Shown one piece after another: positions 34,826 through 44,956 of a DNA stretch of 64,000 nt. The stretch is from Sphingomonas sp. S2-65 (lineage in GTDB: Bacteria > Pseudomonadota > Alphaproteobacteria > Sphingomonadales > Sphingomonadaceae). The notes under the pieces were generated by a model that did no database searches, was not told the DNA's origin, and saw only the letters and a program-made list of their open reading frames with translations. Position numbers and translations under genes: made by a program. The stretch covers positions 2,352,501 to 2,416,500 of the forward strand of contig NZ_CP090953.1 in the NCBI RefSeq assembly GCF_021513175.1. Reading direction: 5' to 3'. Positions within the stretch are counted from its first letter, which is position 1; every line of letters starts with the position of its first letter.

Positions 34826-35506
34826 CTACAGGTTCTCGATCAGGAAGCGGGCAGTGATCTGTTTCCAGCTTTCCTGGGGCACGTCGCCGCGGGTTGCGGG
34901 CTTGAAGCGCCATTTGGCCAGTGCCTGGCGCCGAGTCGCCTCGAAAAAGGCCGGGCTGGTGGCGTTGACCTGCTGCACTTCCTTTACCCGGCCATCGGTG
35001 CCGATCAGCACGCGGACGACCGCCACGCCGTCACGCTGCGCGCGCAACTCGTTGGAGGGGTATTCCGGCTGGAAGTCGCGGGCATAGCGCGGGTCCTGGG
35101 TAGCGGCGATCAGCGGCAGCGGCGTCGGCTTCGCGACTTCCAGCGCGGGGCCGGCTGTCGGGCCGACGCTTTCCGAAAGGCCGGGCGGCGGCAGTTCCAG
35201 CGGCGGCAGGGTGGTCGAGTCGAATTGGGGATTTTGGGACGGAAGCGGAATCCGCGCGTCGGGCACGAAGATCTTCGGCGTTCGAGCCAGAACCGGATCG
35301 TCGGTCTTCGGCAGTTCGCGCGGCTTTGGCGGCTCGGGCGGCGGGGTGAGCGGGATATTCTCGGTCCGGAGCGTCGTCGGCGGCTCGGGCCTGAGGAACT
35401 GCGGGGCCGAGAACATCAGCCCGCCGATGATCACGCCGTTGATGACGAATGCCGCACCGAAACTGACGGTGCGGGATTGGGGAGGTGTGTAGCGGTCGGC
35501 TTGCAT
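34826..35506 (-). CDS. TonB-family energy-transduction protein
   Basis: This 226-residue protein has an N-terminal membrane anchor (residues 15-35), a Pro-rich periplasm-spanning stretch (P-P-P-E-P-P-K-P) and a C-terminal TonB-like domain with Y-P-S-N-E-L-R-A-Q-R-D-G-V-A-V-V-R-V-L-I and A-L-A-K-W-R-F-K-P-A. TonB proteins pass inner-membrane energy to outer-membrane receptors. No exbB or exbD gene lies adjacent. AAGGAG precedes the ATG at 35506 by 8 bases. Confidence 0.88.
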   Translation of the reverse strand: MQADRYTPPQSRTVSFGAAFVINGVIIGGLMFSAPQFLRPEPPTTLRTENIPLTPPPEPPKPRELPKTDDPVLARTPKIFVPDARIPLPSQNPQFDSTTLPPLELPPPGLSESVGPTAGPALEVAKPTPLPLIAATQDPRYARDFQPEYPSNELRAQRDGVAVVRVLIGTDGRVKEVQQVNATSPAFFEATRRQALAKWRFKPATRGDVPQESWKQITARFLIENL

Positions 35507-35667
35507 GCGTTGCACTCCTTCTCCTGTACCCGGACTGCTGCCGGGTTGAGATATGATACAACGTTGCATTTGCCTGTAAAGCGCAATCCTCCCGCGCACG
35601 GTGCGGGGAGCCGCGCACGCAAGTGCGTGGTGAAGGGGCCATTCCGAACGGAGTCGCGCGCTGAGAT

Positions 35668-35718
35668 CCCCCTCCACCATGCTGCGCATGGTCCCCCTCC
35701 CCGTCCCGGGGAGGATTT
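35668..35718. repeat. CCCCCTCCACC-type inverted repeat, copy 1
   Basis: The sequence contains two stacked inverted repeats, CCATGC/GCATGG and CCCGTCCCGGGGAGG. A related copy is at 57938-57986. It lies between the gltX end and the TonB-family start. Confidence 0.7.
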
Positions 35719-37046
35719 TAGGGGCGGAGCCTTTCCAATGCCCGCGCTCTGCCGATCAGCGGGAGTAGCGCTCCCATGTCAGGGCCGTGTTCGCGGCCGG
35801 TGAGTGCGAGGCGGAGGGGGAGGAACAGGCCCTTGCCCTTGCGGCCGGTTTCTTCCTTGAGCGCGCCGGTGAGCGCGCGCCATGGATCCGAGCTCCAGTC
35901 GAGCGACTCGGCGATCTCGGCGGCGCGGGCGAGGAAGGCCCGGTCGTCTTCGCTCGGCGCGGGCGCTTCGACGGGGCCCTGCACCACTTGCCACCAGTCA
36001 GCAGCCTGCGCGACGGTTTCGAGGTTCGGGCGGATCGCGTCCCAGGCTTGCGCGTCCATGCCCTGGGGCAAACGGGCGGCGACCTGATCGAACGGCAGCT
36101 GGTGGACGATGCGGGCATTCACCTGGGCGAGTTCGGCCTCGTCGAACCGCGCCGGCGCGCGGCCGAACCGGGCGAAGTCGAAGCCGGCGACGAGCGGGGC
36201 GAGATCGGCAAACGGCTCCACCGGATCGCTGGTGCCGAGCCGGCCGAGCAGCGAGGCGATCGCCTGGGGCTCGATCCCGATCTCGCGGAAGTGATCGATG
36301 CCCAGTGAGCCGAGCCGCTTGGACAGCTTGCCCTCGCTGCCGGTCAGCAGGGCTTCATGGGCGAAGTGCGGCGGGGCGCTGCCAAGCGCCTCGAACATCT
36401 GGAGCTGGGTCGCGGTGTTGGAGACATGGTCCTCACCGCGCACGACATGGGTGACGGCCATGTCGACATCGTCAATCACAGAGGGGAGCAGATAGAGCCA
36501 CGACCCATCGGCGCGGCGAATGACGGGATCGCTCATCGTGGCGGGATCGAAGCGCTGAGGGCCGCGGACGCGATCGTCCCATTCGATCGGCTGATCGTGA
36601 TCGAGCCGGAAGCGCCAATGCGGGGTGCGCCCCTCGGCCTCCAGGGTGGCGCGGTCCGCCTCGCTCAACGCAAGCGCTGCGCGGTCGTAGACGGGGGGGA
36701 GGCCGCGACCGAGCCGTATCTTGCGCTTGAGATCGAGTTCCTGTGCGGTCTCATAGGCCGGGTAGACGCGGCCCGCTGCGGCCAGCTCGGCAAAGCGCGC
36801 CTCGTAGCGCTCGAAGCGGGCGGACTGGCGCTCCTCGGCGTCGGGCTGAAGCCCCATCCAGGCAAGGTCGGCGCGGATCGCATCGACGAAGCGCTCCTGC
36901 GAGCGCTCGGCGTCGGTGTCGTCGATGCGCAGCAGGAAGGTGCCGCCATGGCGCCTGGCGAACAGCCAGTTGTGAAGCGCGGTGCGGAGATTGCCGACGT
37001 GCAGCGTACCGGTCGGGCTGGGAGCAAAGCGGGTGGTCACCGTCAT
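35718..37046 (-). CDS. gltX: Glutamyl-tRNA synthetase
   Basis: This 442-residue class I synthetase attaches glutamate to tRNA. The HIGH motif is [11 protein letters not shown], and the KMSKS motif is E-G-K-L-S-K-R. The start [11 protein letters not shown] is chosen because family members begin just before R-F-A-P-S-P, although the frame is open upstream. Alphaproteobacteria often carry two gltX paralogues; this one is slightly short, and which charging specificity it has cannot be decided here. It is divergent from prs. Confidence 0.94.
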   Translation of the reverse strand: MTVTTRFAPSPTGTLHVGNLRTALHNWLFARRHGGTFLLRIDDTDAERSQERFVDAIRADLAWMGLQPDAEERQSARFERYEARFAELAAAGRVYPAYETAQELDLKRKIRLGRGLPPVYDRAALALSEADRATLEAEGRTPHWRFRLDHDQPIEWDDRVRGPQRFDPATMSDPVIRRADGSWLYLLPSVIDDVDMAVTHVVRGEDHVSNTATQLQMFEALGSAPPHFAHEALLTGSEGKLSKRLGSLGIDHFREIGIEPQAIASLLGRLGTSDPVEPFADLAPLVAGFDFARFGRAPARFDEAELAQVNARIVHQLPFDQVAARLPQGMDAQAWDAIRPNLETVAQAADWWQVVQGPVEAPAPSEDDRAFLARAAEIAESLDWSSDPWRALTGALKEETGRKGKGLFLPLRLALTGREHGPDMGALLPLIGRARALERLRP

Positions 37047-37158
37047 GGAGTGCGACCTAGGGCGCGCGTGGTTAAGCGGCAATGGGGCATTGCCTATCGC
37101 GGATGCGGGCCTAAGGGAGTGCGCACATAGCTTCATTAGCCGACGGGACCTCGCGCAC

Positions 37159-38094
37159 ATGAAATTGATGGCCGGCAATTCGAACATGCCGCTCGCGACG
37201 GCGATCGCCGACTATCTCGAGATCCCGCTGACCAAGGCGAATGTCCGGCGCTTCGCCGACGACGAGATCTTCGTCGAGATCCTGGAGAATGTCCGCGGCG
37301 AGGACGTCTTCGTACTGCAGTCGACCAGCTATCCCGCGAACGACAATCTGATGGAGCTGCTGATCATGATCGACGCGCTGAAGCGCGCGTCGGCCAAGCG
37401 GATCACCGCAGTCGTCCCCTATTTCGGCTATGCCCGCCAGGACCGCAAGCCGGGGCCGCGGACGCCGATCTCCGCCAAGCTGGTGGCCAATTTGATCACC
37501 AAGGCGGGTGCCGACCGCGTGCTATCGGTCGACCTGCATGCCGGGCAGATCCAGGGTTTCTTCGACATCCCGACCGACAATCTGTTCGGCGCACCCGTCA
37601 TGTCGGCCGACATCCAGACGCGCTTCCCGGGCAAGCAGTGGATGGTGGTGTCGCCCGACGTCGGCGGCGTGGTGCGGGCCCGCGCGCTGGCCAAGCGGCT
37701 GGACAACGCGCCGCTGGCGATCGTCGACAAGCGCCGCGAGCGCCCGGGCGAATCCGAAGTGATGAACATCATCGGCCATGTCCAGGGCCGCTTCTGCATC
37801 CTGATCGACGACATCGTCGATTCGGCCGGCACGCTGTGCAACGCGGCGGCGGCGCTGAAGGCGGCGGGGGCCGAGGATGTGGTCGCCTATTGCACGCACG
37901 GCGTGCTGTCGGGCGGCGCGGTGGCGCGAGTCGACGGATCGGCGCTCGGCGAGCTGGTCATCACTGATTCGATCGGCAACCATGCGGTGATCGCCGAGAG
38001 CAGCAAGATCCGCCACCTGACGATCGCGCCGCTGCTGGCCGAGGCAGTCCGGCGGATCGCCGACGAGGCGTCGGTTTCCAGCCTGTTCGACTAA
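37159..38094 (+). CDS. prs: Ribose-phosphate pyrophosphokinase
   Basis: This 311-residue enzyme makes PRPP from ribose 5-phosphate and ATP. Signatures are the N-terminal M-K-L-M-A-G-N-S, the [12 protein letters not shown] substrate loop and the PRPP motif [10 protein letters not shown]. Length and start are standard. The 3' end overlaps the convergent TauE gene by 4 bases. Confidence 0.96.
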   Translation: MKLMAGNSNMPLATAIADYLEIPLTKANVRRFADDEIFVEILENVRGEDVFVLQSTSYPANDNLMELLIMIDALKRASAKRITAVVPYFGYARQDRKPGPRTPISAKLVANLITKAGADRVLSVDLHAGQIQGFFDIPTDNLFGAPVMSADIQTRFPGKQWMVVSPDVGGVVRARALAKRLDNAPLAIVDKRRERPGESEVMNIIGHVQGRFCILIDDIVDSAGTLCNAAAALKAAGAEDVVAYCTHGVLSGGAVARVDGSALGELVITDSIGNHAVIAESSKIRHLTIAPLLAEAVRRIADEASVSSLFD

Positions 38095-38840
38095 GCCAGC
38101 GCTTCCCAGAGCAGCGCGGCGCCGACCGCGATCATCAGCACATAGATTGCCGTGAAGAAGCGCTCCGCAGGGACGCGGCGGACCAGCGCGACGCCCGCCA
38201 CTGTGGAGACGAGCGCGAGCGGAAGCAGCGCGGCGGCGGTCAGCAGGTTGGCGGACGTGAACTGCCCGAGCGCGGCATAGGCCGGCACTTTGATCCAGTT
38301 GATGACGGCAAAGAAGATCGCGGTGGTGCCGACCAGCAATTCGCGCGGCAGGTTGCGGGGCAGGACCCAAAGCTGAAAGGGCGGCTGGCCGGCATGGGCG
38401 ATCTGGCTGGTAAAGCCGGACGCCACCCCGAACAGCGATCCTACCCATTCGGGCCAGCGGTTCGCCGCGCGAGGCGGTGCGTGACGCGCGGCCCACAGGC
38501 GATAGGTGCCGAACAGCATCGAAATCGCGCCGACCGCGGCCATGACCGCGCTGGGTGAGACGCTGGCGGCAAAGACATAACCGAGCCAGATGCCGAGCAC
38601 CGCGCCGGGCAGCATCCAACCGAGCAGCTTCCAGTCCACTGTGCGCCGAAACGCCCATACGCCGACCACATCCTGGGCGATCAGCAAGGGCAGCGTGATC
38701 GCGGCGGCGCGGACCGGGTCGACGGCGAAAGCCAGCAGTGGCAGCGACAACGCGCCCATCCCGGCAAACCCGCCCTTGGCGAGGCCGAGCAGGATGACGG
38801 CGGGGATCGCGAGCGCGTAGAAGTGCCAATCGGTGATCAT
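38091..38840 (-). CDS. TauE/SafE-family sulfite/anion exporter
   Basis: This 249-residue inner-membrane protein has about eight hydrophobic segments and the family motifs [11 protein letters not shown] and [14 protein letters not shown]. The family exports sulfite, sulfoacetate or related organic anions; the actual substrate is unknown. It is convergent with prs and divergent from the monooxygenase-like gene 38895. Confidence 0.9.
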   Translation of the reverse strand: MITDWHFYALAIPAVILLGLAKGGFAGMGALSLPLLAFAVDPVRAAAITLPLLIAQDVVGVWAFRRTVDWKLLGWMLPGAVLGIWLGYVFAASVSPSAVMAAVGAISMLFGTYRLWAARHAPPRAANRWPEWVGSLFGVASGFTSQIAHAGQPPFQLWVLPRNLPRELLVGTTAIFFAVINWIKVPAYAALGQFTSANLLTAAALLPLALVSTVAGVALVRRVPAERFFTAIYVLMIAVGAALLWEALA

Positions 38841-38894
38841 GCCACGCCGCTAGCGGCTTTGCCGGCGGACGCGAACCTTCTTATGAAAGCAGGC

Positions 38895-39218
38895 ATGACG
38901 CAGGATCGGACCGGACAGACCGCCGTGATCTTCATCGCCGAGCGGACGGCGGAGGACGATGCCGGCTATGCCGAGGCCGCGGCGGCAATGGGTCTGCTGG
39001 CGGCGGCGCAGCCTGGATATCGCGGCGTGGATTCGGTGCGCGGCGCGGACGGCGTGGGAATCACGGTTAGCTATTGGGCCGACGAGGCCAGCGCCGTGGC
39101 GTGGCGCCGGCATCCCGACCATGCAGCGATCCGCGAAGCCGGACGGGGGCGATGGTATCGCTGGTACCGGCTCCACGTCGCCGAAGTGGGGCGCAGTTAC
39201 GGGTGGGACCGGTCCTGA
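38895..39218 (+). CDS. Antibiotic biosynthesis monooxygenase-like protein
   Basis: This 107-residue ferredoxin-like-fold protein has the A-V-I-F-I-A-E-R-T motif, G-Y-R-G-V-D-S-V and S-Y-W-A-D-E-A-S-A-V-A-W-R-R-H-P-D-H, which are typical of small ABM-domain proteins. Its substrate is unknown and many such proteins have no proven oxygenase activity. Another in-frame ATG at 38883 could be the start. Confidence 0.83.
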   Translation: MTQDRTGQTAVIFIAERTAEDDAGYAEAAAAMGLLAAAQPGYRGVDSVRGADGVGITVSYWADEASAVAWRRHPDHAAIREAGRGRWYRWYRLHVAEVGRSYGWDRS

Positions 39219-39254
39219 AGCCGCAGCCGGTTGCCCGGCTGCGGCGGGGACAGG

Positions 39255-41546
39255 TCAGTCGGCGCCCTTCGGGCCCTTGCCCTGGAGCATGCCGGGGGCG
39301 ATGAAGCCGAGCGGCTGGATCGCGCTGGCTTGCTGCTTGAGCCGGCCCTGCATTGCGCGATATTCTTCCTCCATCTCGGGCGTGACCGTCGCGCGGCTGT
39401 CGCCGAGCGCTTCCTCGAAATGCGCCATCGTCACTTCGCGCGAGTCGAGCGACTGGCGCAGCGCGATCAGGCCGGCGCGGCGAACCACGTCCTCCAGATC
39501 GGCGCCGGTGTAGCGCTCGGTACGGCCTGCGACCTCGCCAAGGTCGACGTCGCTAGCCAGCGGCATCTTCTCGGTCTGGATGCGCAGGATGCGCTCGCGG
39601 CCCGCCTTGTCGGGGACCCCGACATAGATGAGCTCGTCGAAGCGGCCGGGCCGGAGCAGCGCCGGATCGATGAGGTTGGGGCGATTGGTCGCCCCGATCA
39701 CCACCACCGATTGCAGCTCCTCGAGCCCGTCCATCTCGGCAAGGATGGTGTTCACCACCCGCTCGGTCGCCTGGGGCTCACCAAGACCGCCGCCGCGCGC
39801 CGGCACCAGCGAGTCGAGCTCGTCGATGAAGATGACGCAGGGCGCGACCTGACGCGCGCGGGCGAACAAGCGGGCGATCTGCTGCTCGGATTCGCCATAC
39901 CATTTCGACAGCAGGTCGCTGGACTTGGTGGCGATGAAGTTCGCCTCCGCCTCGCGCGCGACTGCCTTGGCGAGCAGCGTCTTGCCGGTGCCGGGCGGGC
40001 CGTAGAGCAGGAAGCCCTTGGCGGGGCGAATGCCCAGGCGGCGGAACGCGTCGGGCTCCTTCAAGGGCAGCTCGACGCCTTCCTTGAGGCGCATCTGCGC
40101 ATCGTCGAGGCCGCCGACATCATCCCAGCGCACCTGTGGCGCCTGGACCATGACTTCGCGCATCGCCGAGGGCTGGACGCGCTTCAATGCCTCCAGGAAG
40201 TCGTCGCGGGTGACCTCGAGCGTGTCGAGCACCTCGGGGGGGATCGTGCCTTCGGACAGGTTGAGCCGGGGCATGATCCGGCGCACGGCTTCGATCGCCG
40301 CTTCGCGGCTGAGCGCCGCCAGATCGGCGCCGACGAAGCCGAAGGTCGTGCGGGCGAGCTCGTTCAAGTCGACGCCCTCGGCCAGCGGCATGCCGCGGGT
40401 GTGGATGCCGAGAATCTCGCGACGGCCACGATCGTCCGGGACGCCGACCACGATTTCACGGTCGAAGCGGCCGGGACGGCGCAGTGCCTCGTCGATCGCC
40501 TCAGGCCGGTTGGTGGCGGCGATGACGACGATGTTGGCGCGGGCCTCCAGCCCGTCCATCAGCGTCAGCAGCTGGGCGACCAGACGCTTCTCGGCCTCGC
40601 CCGAGACCTGGCCGCGCTTGGGCGCGATCGAATCGATCTCGTCGATGAAGACGATCGACGGGGCAGACTTGGCCGCTTCCTCGAACACCTGGCGCAGGCG
40701 CGACTCGGACTCGCCATAGGCAGAACCCATGATCTCCGGCCCGTTGATCAGGTGGAAGGTCGCGTCGCTTTCGTTGGCGACCGCGCGCGCCAGGCGGGTC
40801 TTGCCGGTGCCGGGCGGCCCATGGAGCAGGACGCCCTTGGGCGGATCGACGCCCAGGCGCTGGAACAGCTCGGGGTACCGCAGCGGGAGCTCGACCATCT
40901 CGCGCAGCTGATCGATCGTCGCGGCCATGCCGCCGATATCGTCATAGGTGACGTCGGCGCGGCGGCTTTCCTTCGCTTCCTCATATTCGGCGCGAAGCTC
41001 GACCTCGGTATTCTCGTCAATATGGACGACGCCGCGCGGCACCGTGGAAATGACCGCCAGGCGAATCTCCTGCAGCGCATAGGCCGGCGCGCGGAGATAC
41101 TGGGCGACATTGGGCGGCACGTCGGCGCGCTGGTGACCGACCGTCGCGATGGTGTCGCCAGCGGTGAGCGGGCGCGCGAAGAAGGTGCGCTTGAGCGCGT
41201 TGCTCGACCCCTGAAGACGGAGATTGGCCTGGGCCGGCGCGAACACCACGCGAGTCGCGGGCTTCGATTCGGCCTTGCGCACCTCGACAAAGTCACCCGA
41301 GCCGACGCCGGCATTGGCGCGCTGCAGGCCATCGATGCGGAGCAGCTCGAGCCCTTCGTCCTCGGTATAGGGCAGCACCGCGCGTGCGGGCGTCGCCCGC
41401 TTGCCGACGATCTCGATCACGTCGCCCTCGGTGATGCCGAGGGTGGCCATCAGCGAACGAGGGATGTGGGCGAGGCCGCGGCCGCTGTCCTCGGGCCGGG
41501 CATTGGCTACCTGGAGCTTGCGCCCTCTTGTTTCATCGTCCGCCAT
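39255..41546 (-). CDS. CDC48/VCP-family AAA+ ATPase
   Basis: This 763-residue protein has an N-terminal double-psi barrel (residues about 10-100) and two AAA modules. Both carry G-P-P-G-T-G-K-T and Walker B motifs F-I-D-E-I-D-S-I and F-I-D-E-L-D-S-L, so both should hydrolyse ATP. Archaeal and eukaryotic relatives unfold proteins; a role in protein quality control in this bacterium is inferred. The start M-A-D-D-E-T is preferred over an upstream ATG 45 bases away. A strong minus-strand terminator lies 64 bases upstream, isolating its promoter. Confidence 0.93.
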   Translation of the reverse strand: MADDETRGRKLQVANARPEDSGRGLAHIPRSLMATLGITEGDVIEIVGKRATPARAVLPYTEDEGLELLRIDGLQRANAGVGSGDFVEVRKAESKPATRVVFAPAQANLRLQGSSNALKRTFFARPLTAGDTIATVGHQRADVPPNVAQYLRAPAYALQEIRLAVISTVPRGVVHIDENTEVELRAEYEEAKESRRADVTYDDIGGMAATIDQLREMVELPLRYPELFQRLGVDPPKGVLLHGPPGTGKTRLARAVANESDATFHLINGPEIMGSAYGESESRLRQVFEEAAKSAPSIVFIDEIDSIAPKRGQVSGEAEKRLVAQLLTLMDGLEARANIVVIAATNRPEAIDEALRRPGRFDREIVVGVPDDRGRREILGIHTRGMPLAEGVDLNELARTTFGFVGADLAALSREAAIEAVRRIMPRLNLSEGTIPPEVLDTLEVTRDDFLEALKRVQPSAMREVMVQAPQVRWDDVGGLDDAQMRLKEGVELPLKEPDAFRRLGIRPAKGFLLYGPPGTGKTLLAKAVAREAEANFIATKSSDLLSKWYGESEQQIARLFARARQVAPCVIFIDELDSLVPARGGGLGEPQATERVVNTILAEMDGLEELQSVVVIGATNRPNLIDPALLRPGRFDELIYVGVPDKAGRERILRIQTEKMPLASDVDLGEVAGRTERYTGADLEDVVRRAGLIALRQSLDSREVTMAHFEEALGDSRATVTPEMEEEYRAMQGRLKQQASAIQPLGFIAPGMLQGKGPKGAD

Positions 41547-41609
41547 GGGATCCTTCCAGATGCGTGAAGGCGGAACATAGGAACGGGGCACGGGTGCCGC
41601 GAGAGGGGC

Positions 41610-41638
41610 AAAAAAAATGGCGGACCCGGAGGTCCGCC
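41610..41638 (-). terminator. Strong minus-strand intrinsic terminator without an upstream gene
   Basis: On the minus strand a perfect 8-bp stem, GGCGGACC with GGTCCGCC, closes on the loop TCCG and is followed by A and eight T. No annotated gene on this strand lies upstream; the nearest is the LysR gene on the opposite strand. An unannotated short transcript from about 41840-41640 is the simplest source. Confidence 0.75.
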
Positions 41639-41639
41639 T

Positions 41640-41800
41640 TTGAAAGGTTTAGGAGAGGATGCCTGAAAGGCCTGTTCTATGTGCGGTGCGGTGCATTTTT
41701 GTGCAAGTGCGAAAAATACGGGAGTGACGTGCAACACTTGCAATCGTACCGGGCCACACCGATAATCATTCCGCTGAGGTGGACACTCCGCGAGCCCAGC
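41640..41800 (-). ncRNA. Candidate small RNA ending at the orphan terminator
   Basis: The 5' end is not defined. The only direct evidence is the perfect terminator without a gene. The stretch just before it on the minus strand is pyrimidine-rich (CCTCTCCTAAACC), which could pair with ribosome-binding sites, as in alphaproteobacterial anti-Shine-Dalgarno RNAs. This is a hypothesis. Confidence 0.3.
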
Positions 41801-41846
41801 AATGCTGGCTGGTCAGTGCTTCTGACGCAGTGCACAATGAGAGACT

Positions 41847-42731
41847 ATGCGCAGGCTTCCTCCTTTGACCGCCATCGAAGCGTTCGTACAGGTCGCGCGG
41901 CTCGGCTCGATCAAAGCCGCCGCCGAAGAACTGGCACTGTCTTCTCCTGCGCTTAGCCGGCGCGTCCAGTCGCTGGAGCGGTTCATCGGCAAGCCGCTGT
42001 TCGAGCGACGCCATCAAGCGCTGCGGTTGAACGACGATGGCGAGCGGCTGCTGGGGCTGATCGCCCCGGCACTCGACGGGATGACCGACGCGGTCGAGGG
42101 CATGATGAGCGGCAGTGAATTGCTGCGGCTTCGCCTGAGCGTCTTTCCGCTATATGCGACGCAGCAGCTGATGCCGAAGATGCCCGAGCTGCGGCGGCGC
42201 CATCCCGAACTGCACCTGGATGTCGACACCGCCGGCCACGCGATCGCCCGGCTGGGCGACAGTCTGGATGCCGCAATCGTCATCGCCCGCGATATCGACC
42301 CGGCGTTGTACTCGCGGCGGCTGGACCGCAACCGGGTGCATGTGATCGGCCACCGATCGCTGCTGGAGGGCCCCAATCCGGTGACAAAGCCCGAGCATCT
42401 GGCGCGGCTGACCGCGCTGGTGCACCGCGACATGCCCGAGACCTTCACCGCGTGGAAGGCGGCGGCGGGGATCCCCGACCTGGACCCGCTGGCGATCGAC
42501 CATTTCGACGCGGGCAACCTGATGCTGGAGGCCGCGGCGCAGGGGCTGGGCGTCGCCTTCATGCTGGAATCGCACTTCGAAGCGGCGCGCGACGATCGGC
42601 TGGTGCGGCTGTTCGACCTGACGGTGGAGAGCCAGTACAGCTATTGGTTCGTATGCCGGCCGCGAGCGCTCACGCAGCGCCCGGTGAAGATATTCCACGA
42701 CTGGCTGGTGGAAGCGTTCGCGGCGGAGTGA
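41847..42731 (+). CDS. LysR-family transcriptional regulator
   Basis: This 294-residue protein has the LysR helix-turn-helix at residues 5-60 (A-F-V-Q-V-A-R-L-G-S-I-K-A-A-A-E-E-L) and a C-terminal substrate-binding domain with A-A-A-Q-G-L-G-V-A-F-M. It is closest in style to the GcvA/TrpI group. The likely target, often a divergent gene, is not obvious, since the divergent gene is cdc48. Confidence 0.9.
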   Translation: MRRLPPLTAIEAFVQVARLGSIKAAAEELALSSPALSRRVQSLERFIGKPLFERRHQALRLNDDGERLLGLIAPALDGMTDAVEGMMSGSELLRLRLSVFPLYATQQLMPKMPELRRRHPELHLDVDTAGHAIARLGDSLDAAIVIARDIDPALYSRRLDRNRVHVIGHRSLLEGPNPVTKPEHLARLTALVHRDMPETFTAWKAAAGIPDLDPLAIDHFDAGNLMLEAAAQGLGVAFMLESHFEAARDDRLVRLFDLTVESQYSYWFVCRPRALTQRPVKIFHDWLVEAFAAE

Positions 42732-42810
42732 AGGGCCTTGCTTCCCTTTGTGAAGGGCGCGAGCCGCAGGCCGCCTGACGCAGACATCGCAAACAGGTTC
42801 ATTCCTCCCT

Positions 42811-42893
42811 CGTCACCCCGGCCTTGGGCCGGGGTCCCGCTGCCTTGTCCAGACAGAAGAAGAAGCGGGATCCCGGCTCGAGGCCGGGATGAC
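42811..42893. repeat. Palindromic intergenic repeat, copy 2
   Basis: Same structure as the copy at 34703: CGTCACCCCGG outer arm, GGGGTCCCGCT inner arm, AAGAAGCGGGATCCCGG returning arm and GGGATGAC end. It sits between the convergent LysR and cyclophilin genes, a position where it could terminate both transcripts. Confidence 0.85.
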
Positions 42894-42925
42894 AGAGGAA
42901 TTCTAGAGGCTTGTTCCCGCCGGGC

Positions 42926-43381
42926 TTACGCTTCCGAGCGGACCTTGACGATCTTGCCGGGGCTGCGGGGCGGCTCGCCCTTCGGAAGCGCGTCGACATG
43001 ATCCATGCCTTCGACGACTTCGCCCCAGACGGTGTACTGGCGGTCGAGGAAGCTCGCGTCGTCGAGACAGATGAAGAATTGCGAGTTCGCGCTGTTGGGA
43101 TCGTTGGTGCGCGCCATCGAGCAGACGCCGCGGGCGTGGCGCTCGGCCGAAAATTCGGCGGGAAGGTTCGGCTCCTTCGAGCCGCCCATGCCGGTTCCCG
43201 AGGGATCGCCGCCCTGGGCCATGAAACCGTCGATCACGCGGTGGAACACCACGCCATCATAGAAGCCTTCATCGGCAAGCTTGACGATGCGGGCGACGTG
43301 CTGGGGGGCGAGATCGGGACGCAGCTTGATGCGGACGTCGCCGGTTTCGAGCGTCATCACCAGCGTGGAGGGTTCGGCCAT
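42926..43381 (-). CDS. Cyclophilin-type peptidyl-prolyl isomerase
   Basis: This 151-residue protein catalyses cis-trans isomerisation at prolines. It has F-H-R-V-I-D-G-F-M-A-Q-G-G-D-P, with the catalytic arginine in F-H-R, and N-S-A-N-S-Q-F-F-I-C-L. No signal peptide is present, so it is the cytoplasmic type. The start M-A-E-P-S is chosen by homology and spacing. Confidence 0.93.
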   Translation of the reverse strand: MAEPSTLVMTLETGDVRIKLRPDLAPQHVARIVKLADEGFYDGVVFHRVIDGFMAQGGDPSGTGMGGSKEPNLPAEFSAERHARGVCSMARTNDPNSANSQFFICLDDASFLDRQYTVWGEVVEGMDHVDALPKGEPPRSPGKIVKVRSEA

Positions 43382-43515
43382 GGGATACTCCTGAAGAACA
43401 ATCGCCCGGGACCTAAGGGCGGCGGGGACCAGTTGCAACCGTCGGGGTGCATTGGCAGGAGGCAGGCACCACGTTAGGAGCACGGGCGACCGGGCGCAGC
43501 GAAGGAGGTCGAACG

Positions 43516-44925
43516 ATGAGCGAGACCGAACTTCATCCCGACACGCAGCCAGCCGAAAGCGAGCTGGACGAGGACGACCGGCTGAAACCCGAATTCGTCG
43601 CCGCCGTGCTGGAAGCAGTCGAGGCAGGCGATTCCGAGTCGGCGCATCTCAGGGTCGCGCCGCTCCACCCCGCCGACATCGCCGATCTGGTCGAGCTGAC
43701 TCCGGCCGAATTGCGCCCCGCTCTGGTGGCGGCGATCGGCGACCTGATCGACGGCGACGTGCTCTCCGAGATGAACGACTGGGTCCGCGAGACGCTGGTC
43801 GACGCCCTCACCGCCACTCAGGTCGCCGACATCGCGTCGGAACTCGATACCGACGACGCGGTCGCGATCATCGAGGACATGGAGCCTGCCGACCAGCGCG
43901 AAGTGCTGCGCGCGCTGGATCCCGACGATCGCGCGGCGATCGAGGAAGCGCTGTCCTATCCCGAGGAGTCCGCCGGGCGGCTGATGCAGCGTGAGCTGAT
44001 CGCGGTGCCCGAGCATTGGACGGTGGGCGGCGTGCTCGATTATCTACGCAGCCACGAGGAACTGGCGACCGATTTCTGGGAAATCTTCGTCGTCGACCCG
44101 GGACACAAGCCGGTCGGTACCTGCGCACTGTCCTGGATCCTGCGCACCCCCCGCTCGGTGTCGGTGCGCGACGTCATGGCGCGCGAGCAGACGCTGATCC
44201 CGGTCGACATGGACCAGGAGGAGGTGGCGCTGCGCTTCCAGAAGTACGCGCTTATCTCCGCGGCGGTGGTGGACGGCACCGGGCGGCTGGTCGGAATGAT
44301 CACGGTGGACGACGTGGTCCACATCATCTCCGAGGAAGCCGGCGAGGACATTCTGCGGCTGTCGGGTGCCGGCGAAGGCGACATCAACGAGCCGGTGTTC
44401 GACAGCTATAAGGGGCGCGTGCGCTGGCTGATCGCGAACCTGGTCACCGCGCTGTCCGCCGCGACGATCATCAGCCTGTTCGGCGGCACGATCGAGCGGC
44501 TGGTGGCCCTTGCGGCGCTCGGCCCGATCGTGTCGGGCGTGGGCGGCAATGCCGGCACCCAGACCATGGCGGTGACGGTGCGGGCGCTGGCGACCAACCA
44601 GCTCACTCAGTCCAACACCATCCGAGCGATCCGCCGCGAAATGCAGGTGGCGATGCTCAACGGCCTGTCGGTGGCGACGCTGGTGGGCATCGGCGTGGCG
44701 CTGTGGTTCGGCCACGCCGCACTGGGAGGGGTGATCGCAGTCGCGATGCTGGTCAACATCGTCGTGGCTGGCCTGGCCGGCGTGGTGGTGCCGCTCACAT
44801 TGGAACGGTTCGGGGCGGATCCCGCGGTTTCATCGTCGGTGTTCGTGACGATGACGACCGATTCGATGGGGTTCCTCGCGGTGCTGGGGCTCGCAACGCT
44901 GGTTGGACCGGCACTGCTCGCTTGA
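43516..44925 (+). CDS. mgtE: Magnesium transporter
   Basis: This 469-residue channel moves Mg2+ across the inner membrane. The N-terminal MgtE domain (about 25-130), two CBS domains (about 150-270, with V-A-L-R-F-Q-K-Y and L-V-G-M-I-T-V-D-D-V) and five transmembrane helices from 310 on are visible, including G-N-A-G-T-Q-T, which lines the pore. AAGGAGG precedes the ATG at 43516. The CBS domains sense internal Mg2+. Confidence 0.93.
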   Translation: MSETELHPDTQPAESELDEDDRLKPEFVAAVLEAVEAGDSESAHLRVAPLHPADIADLVELTPAELRPALVAAIGDLIDGDVLSEMNDWVRETLVDALTATQVADIASELDTDDAVAIIEDMEPADQREVLRALDPDDRAAIEEALSYPEESAGRLMQRELIAVPEHWTVGGVLDYLRSHEELATDFWEIFVVDPGHKPVGTCALSWILRTPRSVSVRDVMAREQTLIPVDMDQEEVALRFQKYALISAAVVDGTGRLVGMITVDDVVHIISEEAGEDILRLSGAGEGDINEPVFDSYKGRVRWLIANLVTALSAATIISLFGGTIERLVALAALGPIVSGVGGNAGTQTMAVTVRALATNQLTQSNTIRAIRREMQVAMLNGLSVATLVGIGVALWFGHAALGGVIAVAMLVNIVVAGLAGVVVPLTLERFGADPAVSSSVFVTMTTDSMGFLAVLGLATLVGPALLA

Positions 44926-44956
44926 ACGAGGTCGGCCCAGAGCCCAGCTATGCGGC

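Larger units (their letters stand above)
41547..41846. other. Regulatory stretch between cdc48 and the LysR gene
   Basis: The 300 bases hold the divergent promoters of both genes and a minus-strand intrinsic terminator at 41610-41638. The part 41640-41800 is less GC-rich than the genes and may encode a small RNA ending at that terminator. Confidence 0.4.

Noticed and set aside
34283..34826. Possible FMN riboswitch before the riboflavin operon
   Set aside because: The conserved FMN-element core was not seen upstream of ribD or the small membrane-protein gene; most of the gap is the palindromic repeat.
39231..41567. Long + strand frame opposite cdc48
   Set aside because: It is a mirror frame of the high-GC ATPase gene; no domain or start signal fits.
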